DNA of 64,000 nucleotides from Pararhizobium polonicum (lineage in GTDB: Bacteria; Pseudomonadota; Alphaproteobacteria; Rhizobiales; Rhizobiaceae). The notes below the pieces were generated by a model. The model was not told the origin of the DNA. It was given only the letters and a program-made list of their open reading frames with translations, and did not search any database. Each line of letters begins with the position of its first letter. The stretch's first letter is position 1. Below, piece after piece: positions 17,272 through 27,048 of the stretch. The stretch lies in NCBI RefSeq assembly GCF_001687365.1, contig NZ_LGLV01000005.1, positions 124,001 through 188,000 of the forward strand, given 5' to 3'. The position numbers and the translations under genes are program-made.

Positions 17272-17472
17272 TCAGGCGGATTTATCAAGGCGCATCGTCT
17301 CGAGATCGCCATCCCACCCCAGTCCGTTCATGTCGCTGATGGCCTTGCGCTGCAAAGTGTTGCGGACAAGAAATCTCAGTGCATGTTCGACCGTCGCCTT
17401 TTTGGTGGCAAGCCCGGTGACCGCCATGGCCTGTGACATCAGGGTGTCGTCAAGATCGATATTGGTGCGCAT
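17272..17472 (-). CDS. vapB: VapB-type antitoxin
   Basis: Starting at MRTNIDLDDTLMSQAMAVTG gives 66 residues. That opening (MRTNIDLDD.L) is the usual ribbon-helix-helix start of VapB/DUF2191 antitoxins, and the C-terminus (MNGLGWDGDLETMRLD) would wrap the toxin. A longer in-frame reading from 17583 has no family similarity in its extra part. It precedes vapC in one operon and would normally repress its own promoter, located between here and degP. Confidence 0.88.
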   Translation of the reverse strand: MRTNIDLDDTLMSQAMAVTGLATKKATVEHALRFLVRNTLQRKAISDMNGLGWDGDLETMRLDKSA

Positions 17473-17653
17473 GACCGGCCTCCATGTGTGTTGAATTCGA
17501 AGTCTATACACATCCAGCCGTCTTGCAAAGACGGCTAACATTACCAAAAGTTCATGTTGCGGACACAAGTCAGTAATGTGCATTCGACTATTCCTTTCTC
17601 ATCGGCTGTTCCTCCAGTCCAGCCAATGCACATGAAGAGAAAAGGCAAATCGG

Positions 17654-19216
17654 ATGTTCAAGACAAACACACTGCGTCCTTCCCTCAAGACCGTTTTGAA
17701 GGCATCGACTGTCGCCGGGCTCGCGGCCGTCATGCTGTCGACCGGCATCCCTGCCGCCGTCACCTATTCCTTTGCCGCTCCCGTCAAGATCGAGGCACCG
17801 CAGGTTCCGAGTTTTGCCAATGTGGTCGATGCCGTTTCGCCGGCGGTTGTCTCCGTGCGCGTGCAATCGCGCGCCAACCCCGTTTCCGATGATGCCAGCA
17901 ACGGCTTCAGCTTCGATTTCGGCGGCCGTGGCCTGGACGAACTCCCCGACGATCACCCGCTGAAGCGCTTCTTCAAGGAATTCGGCGGCCCGAACGGCGG
18001 CAAGCGCGCCGACCGCGACCGTGGCCCGCGTGACGGCAAGCCTGGCCGTCTGCACCCGACATCGCAGGGCTCCGGCTTCTTCATCTCCGAAGACGGCTAT
18101 CTGGTCACCAACAATCACGTCGTTTCCGACGGCTCGGCGTTCACCGTCATCCTCAGCGACGGCACCGAACTCGATGCCAAGCTGATCGGCAAGGACAGCC
18201 GCACCGATCTCGCCGTGCTGAAGGTCGATGACAAGCGCAAGTTCACCTATGTCAGCTTTGCCGACGACAGCAAGGTTCGCGTCGGCGACTGGGTGGTTGC
18301 CGTCGGCAACCCCTTCGGTCTCGGTGGCACCGTGACCGCCGGTATCGTTTCGGCGCGTGGCCGCGATATCGGTTCCGGCCCCTACGACGATTACCTGCAG
18401 GTCGACGCGGCGGTGAACCGTGGCAACTCGGGTGGTCCGACCTTCAACCTCAACGGCGAAGTGGTCGGGATCAACACGGCGATCTTCTCGCCATCGGGCG
18501 GTAACGTCGGTATTGCCTTTGCCATTCCGGCCTCCGTCGCCAAGGATGTCGTGGCCGATCTGATGAAGGACGGCTCGGTCTCGCGTGGCTGGCTCGGCGT
18601 ACAGATCCAGCCGGTCGACAAGGATGTGGCAGAATCGCTCGGTCTTGCCGAGGCAAGCGGCGCGCTCGTCATCGAGCCGCAGGCCGGTTCTCCGGGGGAA
18701 AAGGCAGGCATCAAGAAGGGCGACGTGATCACCGCCGTCGACGGCGACCCGATCAAGGGGCCGCGTGAACTGGCCCGCAAGATCGGCGCGATGCGTCCCG
18801 GCACGAGTGTCGATGTAGCGCTCTGGCGTGACGGCAAGGCCGAAAGTGTCAAGCTGGAAGTCGGAACACTGCCGGCCGATACGAAGGATGCATCCGCCGG
18901 CACCGACCAGCAGCCGCAGCAGGAAGAGCAGCCGTCGAGCGAGAAGGCCCTTGCCGATCTCGGCGTGACCGTGACCCCCTCGGATGACGGCAACGGCGTG
19001 ACAATCTCCGCGGTCGATCCCGACTCCGACGCCAGCGATCGCGGCCTGAAGGAAGGCCAGAAGATCATTTCGGTCAACAACCAGCAGGTCAAGTCTGCCG
19101 ATGACATCCTCAAGGTCATCGAGGCTGCCAAGAAGGACGGGCGCACCAAGGCGCTGTTCCAGATCGAGGCCGACAACGCCAGCCGCTTCGTGGCACTGCC
19201 GATCAGCCAGGGCTGA
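17654..19216 (+). CDS. degP: DegP/HtrA-family periplasmic serine protease
   Basis: The 520-residue protein has an N-terminal export segment (about 15-42). The trypsin-like domain has a complete triad: His155 (TNNHVV), Asp185 (RTDLAVLKV) and Ser259 (GNSGGPTFN). Two PDZ domains follow (about 290-380 and 430-510). It degrades or refolds damaged envelope proteins. A rhizobia-style acidic, Gln-rich linker (TDQQPQQEEQPSSEKA) joins the PDZ domains. A two-component system follows on the same strand after about 150 bases, an arrangement often linked to envelope stress control, though that link is inference here. Confidence 0.93.
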   Translation: MFKTNTLRPSLKTVLKASTVAGLAAVMLSTGIPAAVTYSFAAPVKIEAPQVPSFANVVDAVSPAVVSVRVQSRANPVSDDASNGFSFDFGGRGLDELPDDHPLKRFFKEFGGPNGGKRADRDRGPRDGKPGRLHPTSQGSGFFISEDGYLVTNNHVVSDGSAFTVILSDGTELDAKLIGKDSRTDLAVLKVDDKRKFTYVSFADDSKVRVGDWVVAVGNPFGLGGTVTAGIVSARGRDIGSGPYDDYLQVDAAVNRGNSGGPTFNLNGEVVGINTAIFSPSGGNVGIAFAIPASVAKDVVADLMKDGSVSRGWLGVQIQPVDKDVAESLGLAEASGALVIEPQAGSPGEKAGIKKGDVITAVDGDPIKGPRELARKIGAMRPGTSVDVALWRDGKAESVKLEVGTLPADTKDASAGTDQQPQQEEQPSSEKALADLGVTVTPSDDGNGVTISAVDPDSDASDRGLKEGQKIISVNNQQVKSADDILKVIEAAKKDGRTKALFQIEADNASRFVALPISQG

Positions 19217-19377
19217 CGCGGTTCTACTGAACAACCGGGCGCCGCGGACCTTCCCCAGGGTTTCGCGGCGTTCGGCGTTTCAGGGCACGGCTTCTCTGCG
19301 CAACCGGGCAGACGGGCGTGATTTCACAAGGGTAAACCGGTTGTAGAAAGTACAGGTCCAGGGCTATGGTTACGCGC

Positions 19378-20067
19378 ATGAAGATTCTGATCATCGAAGA
19401 TGACCTCGAAGCCGCTGCCTATCTGGCCAAAGCCTTTCGCGAGGCTGGCATTGTCTCGGATCATGCCAGCGACGGCGAAAGCGGCTTGTTCATGGCGAGC
19501 GAGAACAGCTACGACGTGCTCGTCATCGATCGCATGCTGCCGCGCCGCGACGGGCTGTCGGTGATCTCCGAGCTGCGCCGCAAGGGCGTTCATACGCCGG
19601 TGCTCATCCTTTCCGCGCTCGGCCAGGTCGACGATCGTGTCACCGGCTTGCGTGCCGGTGGCGACGACTATCTGCCGAAACCCTATGCCTTCAACGAACT
19701 GCTGGCGCGCGTCGAGGTGCTGGGACGCCGTAAGGGCGCTCCCGAACAGGACATGGTCTACCGCGTCGGTGATCTGGAGCTCGATCGGCTGTCGCACACG
19801 GTGCGCCGGCAGGGCCGCGAGCTTCTGCTGCAGCCGCGCGAATTCCGGCTGCTCGAATATCTGATGAAGAACGCCGGTCAGGTGGTGACGCGCACCATGC
19901 TTCTGGAAAATGTCTGGGACTATCACTTCGATCCCCAGACCAATGTCATCGATGTGCATGTGTCGCGGCTGCGCGCCAAGATCGAAAAGGATTTCGATCA
20001 GCCGCTGCTGCGCACCGTGCGCGGTGCCGGCTACATGATCAAGGAAGACGGGCGCGCGGACGCATGA
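19378..20067 (+). CDS. OmpR-family response regulator
   Basis: The receiver domain begins MKILIIEDDLEAAAYLAKAF and has Asp51 as phosphoacceptor (VIDRMLPRRDG), the conserved Ser at the LILSALG switch position and Lys101 (LPKPYAF). The winged-helix domain ends with VHVSRLRAKIEKDF and LRTVRGAGYMIKED. An alternative start at 19366 adds four residues; 19378 is chosen because it puts the receiver at the usual N-terminus. The kinase gene overlaps its stop by four bases. The pair lies between degP and glnE, and its target genes cannot be told from sequence. Confidence 0.92.
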   Translation: MKILIIEDDLEAAAYLAKAFREAGIVSDHASDGESGLFMASENSYDVLVIDRMLPRRDGLSVISELRRKGVHTPVLILSALGQVDDRVTGLRAGGDDYLPKPYAFNELLARVEVLGRRKGAPEQDMVYRVGDLELDRLSHTVRRQGRELLLQPREFRLLEYLMKNAGQVVTRTMLLENVWDYHFDPQTNVIDVHVSRLRAKIEKDFDQPLLRTVRGAGYMIKEDGRADA

Positions 20068-21473
20068 GCCGGTTGCGCGTCCTCTTCCGCACGACTGCCG
20101 TCCGCCTTTCGGCGCTTTATCTCCTGCTGTTTTCGCTCTGCGCCGCGATCCTGGTGTTCTACGTCACGGCCATGTCGCAACGGCTGCTGGAACAGCAGAC
20201 CAAGGACGCAGTGGCGGCGGAAGTTGCCCAGATCGAGCAGATCTACGGCCGGGCAGGCGTCAACGGTCTGCTGCGGACGCTGGAGCGGCGGGCACGGCAG
20301 CCGGGCGCCAATCTTTACGTGATTGCCGGACCGACGGGCGAAATCCTTGCGGGCAACGTTGCCTCGCTGCAGCCGGGCCTGCTCGACAAGGAAGGCTGGA
20401 CCGGCGAAGCCTTCAGCTATCAGCGCTATACCGATGAAAGCCGCAAGGAAACCCATGTCGCGCTGGCGCATGTGCTGGTGCTGGACAACGGATTGCGCAT
20501 CCTGGTCGGGCGCGACCTGCAGGAGCCGGAGAAATTTCGCGTGCTGGTGCGCCAGGCTCTGGTCGTCGCGCTGGGGATCATGGGCATCGGCGCGCTGATC
20601 ATCTGGTTTGCCATCGGCCGCAATGCGCTGAAGCGGATCGACCGCATGTCGGACGCCAGCACGCGGATCATGGCGGGCGATCTCTCCCAGCGCCTGCCGA
20701 TGAGCGGTTCCGGCGATGAATTCGACCGCTTGTCGGAATCGCTCAATGCCATGCTCGGGCGGATCGAGAAGTTGAACGAGGGCCTGCGGCAGGTTTCCGA
20801 CAACATCGCCCACGACCTGAAGACACCCTTGACCCGCCTGCGCAACAAGGCCGAAGCGGCGCTGGCCCACAAGGCGACCAATTCCGGCTATCGCGCCTCG
20901 CTGGAGGAAATCATCGGCGAATCCGACCAGCTGATCCGCACCTTCAACGCTCTCTTGATGATCTCGCGCGTCGAAGCCGGGGCAGCGGCGGCGGAGATGA
21001 GCGACGTCAATCTTTCGCAGAGCGCTGCCGACTGCGTCGAGCTCTACGAGCCGGTGGCCGACGAACAGGCGCTGAAACTGGAGGCCGATGTACCTGCCGA
21101 TATCCATATTTCGGGCAATCGTGAGCTGATCGGGCAGGCGCTCGGCAACCTGATCGACAATGCCATCAAATATTCCGACGGCGGCGAAAATCCGCTGATC
21201 AAGGTCAGCCTCGTGAGACGGGACGGGGCTGTCGTTCTTGCCGTGGCGGATCATGGCCCCGGTGTGCCGGCCAACAGGCGCGAGGACGTGGTGGAGCGTT
21301 TCGTGCGGCTGGACGAAAGCCGCAGCAAGCCGGGAACCGGACTGGGCCTGTCGCTTGTCGAGGCGGTGATGGAGATGCATCAGGGTTCCCTCGAACTGAG
21401 CGACACGGTTGCGGATGCTGAAAACAATCGTGGTTTGACCGCCAGCATGGTTTTCCCTTTCCGCGCGGCCTGA
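20064..21473 (+). CDS. Membrane sensor histidine kinase, partner of the upstream regulator
   Basis: This 469-residue kinase has two membrane helices (about 15-37 and 168-192) around a small periplasmic domain. A HAMP linker follows with RIDRMSDASTRIMAGDLSQR. The phosphoacceptor is His250 (SDNIAHDLKTPLTRLRNK). The ATPase domain has an N box (LGNLIDNAIKYSDG), DHGPGVP and GTGLGLSLV. Its start overlaps the regulator stop (ATGA), a clear cognate pair. The short sensing loop and HAMP layout resemble stress-type kinases such as CpxA or EnvZ, but the signal is unknown. Confidence 0.92.
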   Translation: MSRLRVLFRTTAVRLSALYLLLFSLCAAILVFYVTAMSQRLLEQQTKDAVAAEVAQIEQIYGRAGVNGLLRTLERRARQPGANLYVIAGPTGEILAGNVASLQPGLLDKEGWTGEAFSYQRYTDESRKETHVALAHVLVLDNGLRILVGRDLQEPEKFRVLVRQALVVALGIMGIGALIIWFAIGRNALKRIDRMSDASTRIMAGDLSQRLPMSGSGDEFDRLSESLNAMLGRIEKLNEGLRQVSDNIAHDLKTPLTRLRNKAEAALAHKATNSGYRASLEEIIGESDQLIRTFNALLMISRVEAGAAAAEMSDVNLSQSAADCVELYEPVADEQALKLEADVPADIHISGNRELIGQALGNLIDNAIKYSDGGENPLIKVSLVRRDGAVVLAVADHGPGVPANRREDVVERFVRLDESRSKPGTGLGLSLVEAVMEMHQGSLELSDTVADAENNRGLTASMVFPFRAA

Positions 21474-21519
21474 TAGGCATGGGGCAGCCGAAATCGGGAG
21501 CGGCGGGGGAGAGGTCACG

Positions 21520-24480
21520 ATGCAGACGGATACGCGGCGTTTAACGCAGATCGGCGCATGCGCCATCCGGCCGATGAGCCAGACGGATGCCAAATCCGTT
21601 CTGTCCGGTCTCAAGGATATGGCCAGGAGCCATCCGGAGATTGCCGATCTGCTGGCCACGGAAACGCCGCTCAAGGACTTCATCGTCGCGGCTTTCTCGC
21701 TTTCGCCCTATCTGCGCGATACCGCCGTTTCCCATCCCGCGGTGCTTGTCCGGGCCCTTGCCGGGCCGCTTGTCCCCTATCTGGAAACGTGTATTCGGGC
21801 CGCGCGCGAGGCCTGGAAAAGCGGAGAGACGGCCAAGCCTCTGTCCGATGCCGAGATCATGACGCGTCTGAGGCAAGCCAAGCGGGACATGGCCTTTGCG
21901 CTGGCGCTGGCCGATCTCTCCCGGCTTCTCGATGCGCGGGAAACGACCCGGTGGCTGAGCGAATTTGCCGGTGCGGCCGTTTCCGCGACAATCGACCACC
22001 TGCTTCTGAGCGCCCATGACAGCGGCAAGCTCAATGTCGTCGACGTCGAACACCCCAGCGAACAGTCGGGTGTCGTTGCTCTCGGCATGGGCAAGCTGGG
22101 CGCCTTCGAGCTGAATTACTCCTCCGATATCGATCTGGTGGTGTTCTATGAGCCGCAGGCGCCGCTGATCATCGATCCGGAAGAGGCGCCGGAGACCTTT
22201 GCCCGGCTGCTGCGCCGGTTGATCCGCATCCTGCAGGAGCGCAGCGGCGACGGTTATGTTTTCCGCACCGACCTGCGTCTGCGGCCCGATCCTGGCGCGA
22301 CACCGCTCGCCATCCCGGTCGAGGCGGCGATGCTCTATTACGAGAGCAGGGGGCAGAACTGGGAACGGGCGGCGTTCATCAAGGCGCGTCCGGTCGCCGG
22401 TGATATCAAGGCCGGCGAGGCCTTTTTGCGCGACCTGACGCCGTTCATGTTCCGCAAATATCTCGACTATGCGGCGATTGCCGACATTCATTCGATCAAG
22501 CGGCAGATCCATGCCCACAAGGGACATGGCGAAATCGCGGTCAAGGGCCACAACATCAAGCTTGGCCGCGGCGGCATCCGGGAAATCGAATTCTTCGTCC
22601 AGACGCAGCAGCTGATTGCCGGCGGGCGGATGCCGGAGCTGAGGTTGCGCGCCACCGAGCCGATGCTGAACGGCCTTGCCCGGGCAAACTGGATCGATAC
22701 GACGACGGCCGAGGAGCTGGTGTCCGCCTACTGGTTCCTGCGCGATGTCGAGCACAGGGTTCAGATGGTGCGCGATGAGCAGACCCATGTGCTGCCGGCC
22801 ACCGATGCCGAACTGAAGCGCATCGCCTATATGATGGGCTTTGCAGATGCCGCAGCGTTTTCGGCCGAACTGTCGCGCGTGCTGAAGACGGTGGAGCGGC
22901 GCTATGCCCAGCTCTTCGAGCAGGAGGCGAAGCTTTCGACCGAGACCGGCAATCTGGTTTTCACCGGACAAAGGGACGATCCGGATACGCTGGAGACGCT
23001 GAAAAAGCTTGGGTTCGAACGGCCGCAGGATATTTCCCGCACCATCCGCACCTGGCATTACGGTCGTTATCGGGCCACGCAATCGGTCGAGGCGCGCGAG
23101 CGGCTGACCGAGCTGACGCCCGAACTCCTGCGCGTCTTCGGCCAGAACAAGCGCGCCGACGAGGCGCTGTTGCGCTTCGATCATTTCATCGCCGGTCTGC
23201 CGGCCGGAATCCAGCTGTTTTCACTACTTGGTAACAATCCGGGGCTCCTGTCCCTGATCGTCAACATCATGTCGTCAGCGCCGCGGCTGGCCGACATCAT
23301 TGCCAGCAAGCCGCATGTCTTCGACGGCATGCTCGATCCCCGGCTTCTCGCCGAGCTGCCGACCCGGGACTATCTGGCCGACCGCATCAAGGGGTTTCTC
23401 TCCGGTGCAAGGCACTATGAGGATATTCTCGACCGGCTGCGGATCACCGCGTCGGAGCAGCGGTTTCTGATCGGCATAAGGTTGCTGACCGGCGTCATCA
23501 CCGGTGTGCAGGCAGGGCATGCCTTCACCGACCTCGCCGACCTGATCATTACTGCGGCGCTGGATGCCGTGTTGCGCGAGGTCGAGACAGCGCATGGAAA
23601 ATTCCCGGGCGGGCGCGTGGCCGTGATCGGCATGGGCAAGCTCGGCAGCCACGAACTGACCGCCGGTTCCGATGTCGATATCATCCTGCTCTACGACCAT
23701 GACGACGAGGCGGCAGAATCCGATGGGGCAAAGCCGCTCGATTCCATCCGCTACTTTACCCGCATCACCCAGCGACTGATCGCAGCGCTTTCGGCGCCTA
23801 CGGCCGAAGGTGTGCTCTACGAGGTCGACATGCGGTTGCGGCCGTCGGGCAACAAGGGGCCCGTCGCCACTCGCATCAACGCCTTTGCAAAATACCAGCG
23901 CGAAGAGGCCTGGACCTGGGAGCATATGGCGCTGACGCGCGCCCGTGCGCTGTGCGGCGAAGACAGCCTGATTGCGCAAGCCGGCACGATTTTCCGCGAG
24001 GTCCTTGGCCAGACCCGCGATATTGGAAAGATCACGGCGGATGTCGCGGAGATGCGCAGGCTGATCGACAAGGAAAAACCGCCGAGCGATGTCTGGGATT
24101 TCAAGCTCATTCCCGGCGGGCTGGTGGATATCGAATTCATTGCGCAATACCTGGCCCTGATCGCGCCTGCGCGCGGCGTCGCGCCACCGCCTGGCGGTAC
24201 ATCGACGGCGGATGTGCTGCGGCTTCTCGGCCCGGCGCTGATGGTTCCCGGTGAACTTGACACAGTACAGGACGCGCTGGCGCTGTTTACCGATCTGTCG
24301 CAGATCGTGCGTCTGTGCATCGAAGGGGATCTGGAGGCAAAGGACGCACCGGCCGGACTGATCGAGCTTCTCTGCCGGGCGGGCGATGCGCCGGATGCCA
24401 AGGTGCTGGAGGCCGATATCCGGCGGCTTTCGAAAGCGGTGCGCCGGATCTTCCAGACGATCGTCAAGCCTCAAGCATAG
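21520..24480 (+). CDS. glnE: Glutamine synthetase adenylyltransferase/adenylyl-removing enzyme GlnE
   Basis: The 986-residue bifunctional enzyme has two nucleotidyltransferase-fold domains. One carries GMGKLGAFELNYSSDIDLVV near residue 190 (deadenylylation half). The other carries GMGKLGSHELTAGSDVDIIL near 704 (adenylylation half). Each keeps the paired Asp residues (DIDLV, DVDII). A PII-responsive helical region links them (IKGHNIKLGRGGIREIEF in the first half; LIPGGLVDIEFIAQ in the second). It tunes glutamine synthetase according to nitrogen status. The last 10 bases overlap the convergent PAS kinase gene. Confidence 0.96.
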   Translation: MQTDTRRLTQIGACAIRPMSQTDAKSVLSGLKDMARSHPEIADLLATETPLKDFIVAAFSLSPYLRDTAVSHPAVLVRALAGPLVPYLETCIRAAREAWKSGETAKPLSDAEIMTRLRQAKRDMAFALALADLSRLLDARETTRWLSEFAGAAVSATIDHLLLSAHDSGKLNVVDVEHPSEQSGVVALGMGKLGAFELNYSSDIDLVVFYEPQAPLIIDPEEAPETFARLLRRLIRILQERSGDGYVFRTDLRLRPDPGATPLAIPVEAAMLYYESRGQNWERAAFIKARPVAGDIKAGEAFLRDLTPFMFRKYLDYAAIADIHSIKRQIHAHKGHGEIAVKGHNIKLGRGGIREIEFFVQTQQLIAGGRMPELRLRATEPMLNGLARANWIDTTTAEELVSAYWFLRDVEHRVQMVRDEQTHVLPATDAELKRIAYMMGFADAAAFSAELSRVLKTVERRYAQLFEQEAKLSTETGNLVFTGQRDDPDTLETLKKLGFERPQDISRTIRTWHYGRYRATQSVEARERLTELTPELLRVFGQNKRADEALLRFDHFIAGLPAGIQLFSLLGNNPGLLSLIVNIMSSAPRLADIIASKPHVFDGMLDPRLLAELPTRDYLADRIKGFLSGARHYEDILDRLRITASEQRFLIGIRLLTGVITGVQAGHAFTDLADLIITAALDAVLREVETAHGKFPGGRVAVIGMGKLGSHELTAGSDVDIILLYDHDDEAAESDGAKPLDSIRYFTRITQRLIAALSAPTAEGVLYEVDMRLRPSGNKGPVATRINAFAKYQREEAWTWEHMALTRARALCGEDSLIAQAGTIFREVLGQTRDIGKITADVAEMRRLIDKEKPPSDVWDFKLIPGGLVDIEFIAQYLALIAPARGVAPPPGGTSTADVLRLLGPALMVPGELDTVQDALALFTDLSQIVRLCIEGDLEAKDAPAGLIELLCRAGDAPDAKVLEADIRRLSKAVRRIFQTIVKPQA

Positions 24481-26840
24481 ACGGGATTGGCCTTCGTCTC
24501 GCAAACGGCACGCGGAACCGTATCGGGGATGCGCAGGGAGATGATCGTGCCGACGTTTTCCTGGGAGTAGATCTTCATGGCGCCGCCGTGCAGGTTGGTC
24601 AGCGACCGCGAGATGGCGAGACCCAGGCCGGAGCCGCCCTTGCTCTTGGCGTACTGGCTCTGGACCTGCTCGAACGGCTGGCCGATCTTCTGCAGCGCGA
24701 CGCGTGGAATGCCGATGCCGGTATCGGCGATGGTCAGCGTCACGGCGCCGGCGACCTTGCGGGCGCGCAGCGAGATTCTGCCGCCCTCGTTGGTGAATTT
24801 GACCGCGTTCGACAGGAGGTTCAGCAGCACCTGTTTCATGGCGCGGCGGTCGGCGGTGATCGTCAGGCCGGAGGAGATCTTCTGGTCGACGCAGATGTTC
24901 TTCTGCTGCGCCGGGATCGTGGTGAAGCGTAGGGTTTCCATGATCAGCGGCGCGAGATCGATGGTTTCGCGATTGAGCTTCATCTGGCCGGCCTCGATCT
25001 TCGACATGTCGAGGATGTCGTTGATGACATTGAGCAGATGTTTGCCGCTGTCGTGGATGTCGTGCGAATACTCGTCGTATTTTTCCGAACCGAGCGGACC
25101 GAACATCTGGTTCTGCAGGATTTCCGAGAATCCGAGGATGGCATTCAGCGGTGTGCGCAATTCGTGCGACATGTTGGCAAGGAACTCGGATTTCGCCCGG
25201 TTGGCGGCTTCCGCGCGTTCCTTTTCCGCCTGGTAGTTGGCATTGGCGACGGAAAGTTCGGCCTTCTGGCGCTCCAGCGTGATGCGCGAGGTGGAGAGAT
25301 CGCCGATGGTCGCCATCAGGCGGCGTTCGGATTCGCGCAGGCGCACCTGGTGCCGCTTGAGCAGGGTGATATCGGTGCCGACGGAAACCAGACCGCCGTC
25401 GCGGGTGCGCCGGTCGTTGATCTGCAGCCAGCGCTGGTCGGAGAGTTGCACTTCCGAGGTCTGCGAATGATTCGAACGGTCGGGATCGGCGATCCGCCGC
25501 TCGATGATCGGGCGGGCCGCGGCCGCGTTGACCACGGAGCGTTCGGTGCCGGCAACGAGAACCCGGTCGGGCAGCTTGTAGGCCTGCTGATAGTGGGTGT
25601 TGCACATGACAAGCCGGTCGTTCTTGTCCCAGAGCACGAAGGCCTCGGAGGTACATTCGATGGCATCGGCCAGACGCTGGTCGGCTTCCGCATAGCGCTG
25701 GGCGAGCCGGTGCTGTTCGGTAACGTCCATGGCGATCCCGATCAGGTGGACGCGGCCGGATGTGGTGCGGATCACCTGCGCGCGGGCGCGCATCCAGACA
25801 TAGTGGCCATCGGCATGGCGCATCCGGAAGATCTGGTCGATCTGGCGGGCATCGCCCTTGGCGATGGTGCGGGCGACCTTGTAGATGCTGCCGTCATCCG
25901 GGTGCATCAGCCGGGCCGCATCGCCGAACGAAAGCACGCTGCTTTGCGGCGGCATGCCAAGCATTTCGTACATCGAGCGCGACCAGAACAGCCGGCGGTT
26001 GGGCATGTCAAAATCCCACAGGCCGCAGCGTCCGCGCGAAAGAGCCGTCTCGACCCGCAGGTTGGATTCCGCAAAGATCTGGTCGGCGTCACGGGCGCGC
26101 TTGGCCTGGATGTAATAGGCATAGAGCACGACCAGCAGGATCGCCGAAATGCCGGCGAAGAGCGTGACGTTCAGTGAGACCTCGTCGCGCCACAGCTTTT
26201 CGATCCGCGCCAGCGGCGTTGCAACCAGCAGCGTTCCGGCCCCGCCGGGCACCTGCATCAAGGCGACGATATGCTCGGCACCGCCGATGAAGGTTTTCAT
26301 CACCGTCGAGCGTTCGCCGAAATACTGGAAGGCCGCCACTTCCGGCGCCACGGCGGTCAGCGTCCGCCCGGTATAGACGGAGCCTTCCGGGGTGCTTGCG
26401 AAAATCCGGCCATCGTTGCGCACGGTGAGAACGAAGGCGCCGGCCTCCAGCATGTCGGGGGATAGGAAGGTGTTCAGCCGCTGCTCGACATCCCATTTCT
26501 GGGCCTTGTCGAACAGAGCCACCCCGTTTTCCTGAAGCGCCGCACTTGCGGTCGCTGCGGCAAGCATGGTGACCTGGCGGGAACTGGCCTCCATGCGCGC
26601 ATATTCGACCATGATGCCGCTGACGCGGGAAATGGCGACGACGAGAAGAAACGCGGTGATCAGGATCGGGATCGAGCGCTTCAGCAAGGGCTCTGCCTGC
26701 GCCAGGCGCAGAGAGGCCGGCTCGGTAAAAATCCGTGCGCGCTGGAGGACATCCCTTTCCAGCTTCGAAAAGCCCGGAAATTTTGGATGCAACCGCTCAC
26801 CGGCTGCGCGTCCCCGCTGCGCTTCCGCCATCTTCGTCAA
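24471..26840 (-). CDS. PAS-domain membrane sensor histidine kinase
   Basis: The 789-residue kinase has a membrane helix near residues 55-75 and another near 224-245, enclosing an extracytoplasmic sensor region. Two or three PAS-type domains follow; landmarks are GLWDFDMPNRRLFWSRSMYE, the PAC-like RMRHADGHYVWMRARA, and ECTSEAFVLWDKNDRLVMCN. A coiled-coil linker precedes His559 in FLANMSHELRTPLNAILGFS. The catalytic domain has LLNLLSNAVKFTNEGG, ADTGIGIP and GSGLGLAISRSL. No receiver domain is attached, so the partner regulator is elsewhere. The domain plan recalls PdhS/CbrA-type cell-cycle kinases of Rhizobiales, but this is only resemblance. Confidence 0.88.
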   Translation of the reverse strand: MTKMAEAQRGRAAGERLHPKFPGFSKLERDVLQRARIFTEPASLRLAQAEPLLKRSIPILITAFLLVVAISRVSGIMVEYARMEASSRQVTMLAAATASAALQENGVALFDKAQKWDVEQRLNTFLSPDMLEAGAFVLTVRNDGRIFASTPEGSVYTGRTLTAVAPEVAAFQYFGERSTVMKTFIGGAEHIVALMQVPGGAGTLLVATPLARIEKLWRDEVSLNVTLFAGISAILLVVLYAYYIQAKRARDADQIFAESNLRVETALSRGRCGLWDFDMPNRRLFWSRSMYEMLGMPPQSSVLSFGDAARLMHPDDGSIYKVARTIAKGDARQIDQIFRMRHADGHYVWMRARAQVIRTTSGRVHLIGIAMDVTEQHRLAQRYAEADQRLADAIECTSEAFVLWDKNDRLVMCNTHYQQAYKLPDRVLVAGTERSVVNAAAARPIIERRIADPDRSNHSQTSEVQLSDQRWLQINDRRTRDGGLVSVGTDITLLKRHQVRLRESERRLMATIGDLSTSRITLERQKAELSVANANYQAEKERAEAANRAKSEFLANMSHELRTPLNAILGFSEILQNQMFGPLGSEKYDEYSHDIHDSGKHLLNVINDILDMSKIEAGQMKLNRETIDLAPLIMETLRFTTIPAQQKNICVDQKISSGLTITADRRAMKQVLLNLLSNAVKFTNEGGRISLRARKVAGAVTLTIADTGIGIPRVALQKIGQPFEQVQSQYAKSKGGSGLGLAISRSLTNLHGGAMKIYSQENVGTIISLRIPDTVPRAVCETKANPVYA

Positions 26841-27001
26841 ATCTGTAAATCCTCATGTGATTCGATGCGCCGCTCGCTCGAACCTGGCCCAATGAATCAA
26901 TTGTGATTCGCCTTGTCCAGAGGAAAACGTAAAACTTTGTTAACCATTTATCGCCATTGGAAAATCATACTGCCGGCGGCGGCGTGCGGCCGGAAACGGA
27001 A

Positions 27002-27023
27002 AAACCCCGCAATTGCGGGGTTT
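27002..27023 (-). terminator. Intrinsic terminator of pepN
   Basis: A perfect 22-base palindrome, AAACCCCGCAATTGCGGGGTTT, lies 25 bases beyond the pepN stop. Read on the minus strand it is followed by further T residues, giving the stem plus T-run of an intrinsic terminator. It also separates pepN from the PAS kinase promoter region. Confidence 0.8.
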
Positions 27024-27048
27024 CACGGGCATTTCCTCTTGATATTTT

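Noticed and set aside
19217..19377. Terminator after degP
   Set aside because: GC-rich partial complementarity exists around 19240-19275 but there is no T-run and the stem is imperfect.
23275..25656. 793-codon minus-strand frame spanning the end of glnE and the PAS kinase
   Set aside because: Its sequence is low-complexity Arg/Pro/His-rich and it runs through two recognisable genes in other frames.
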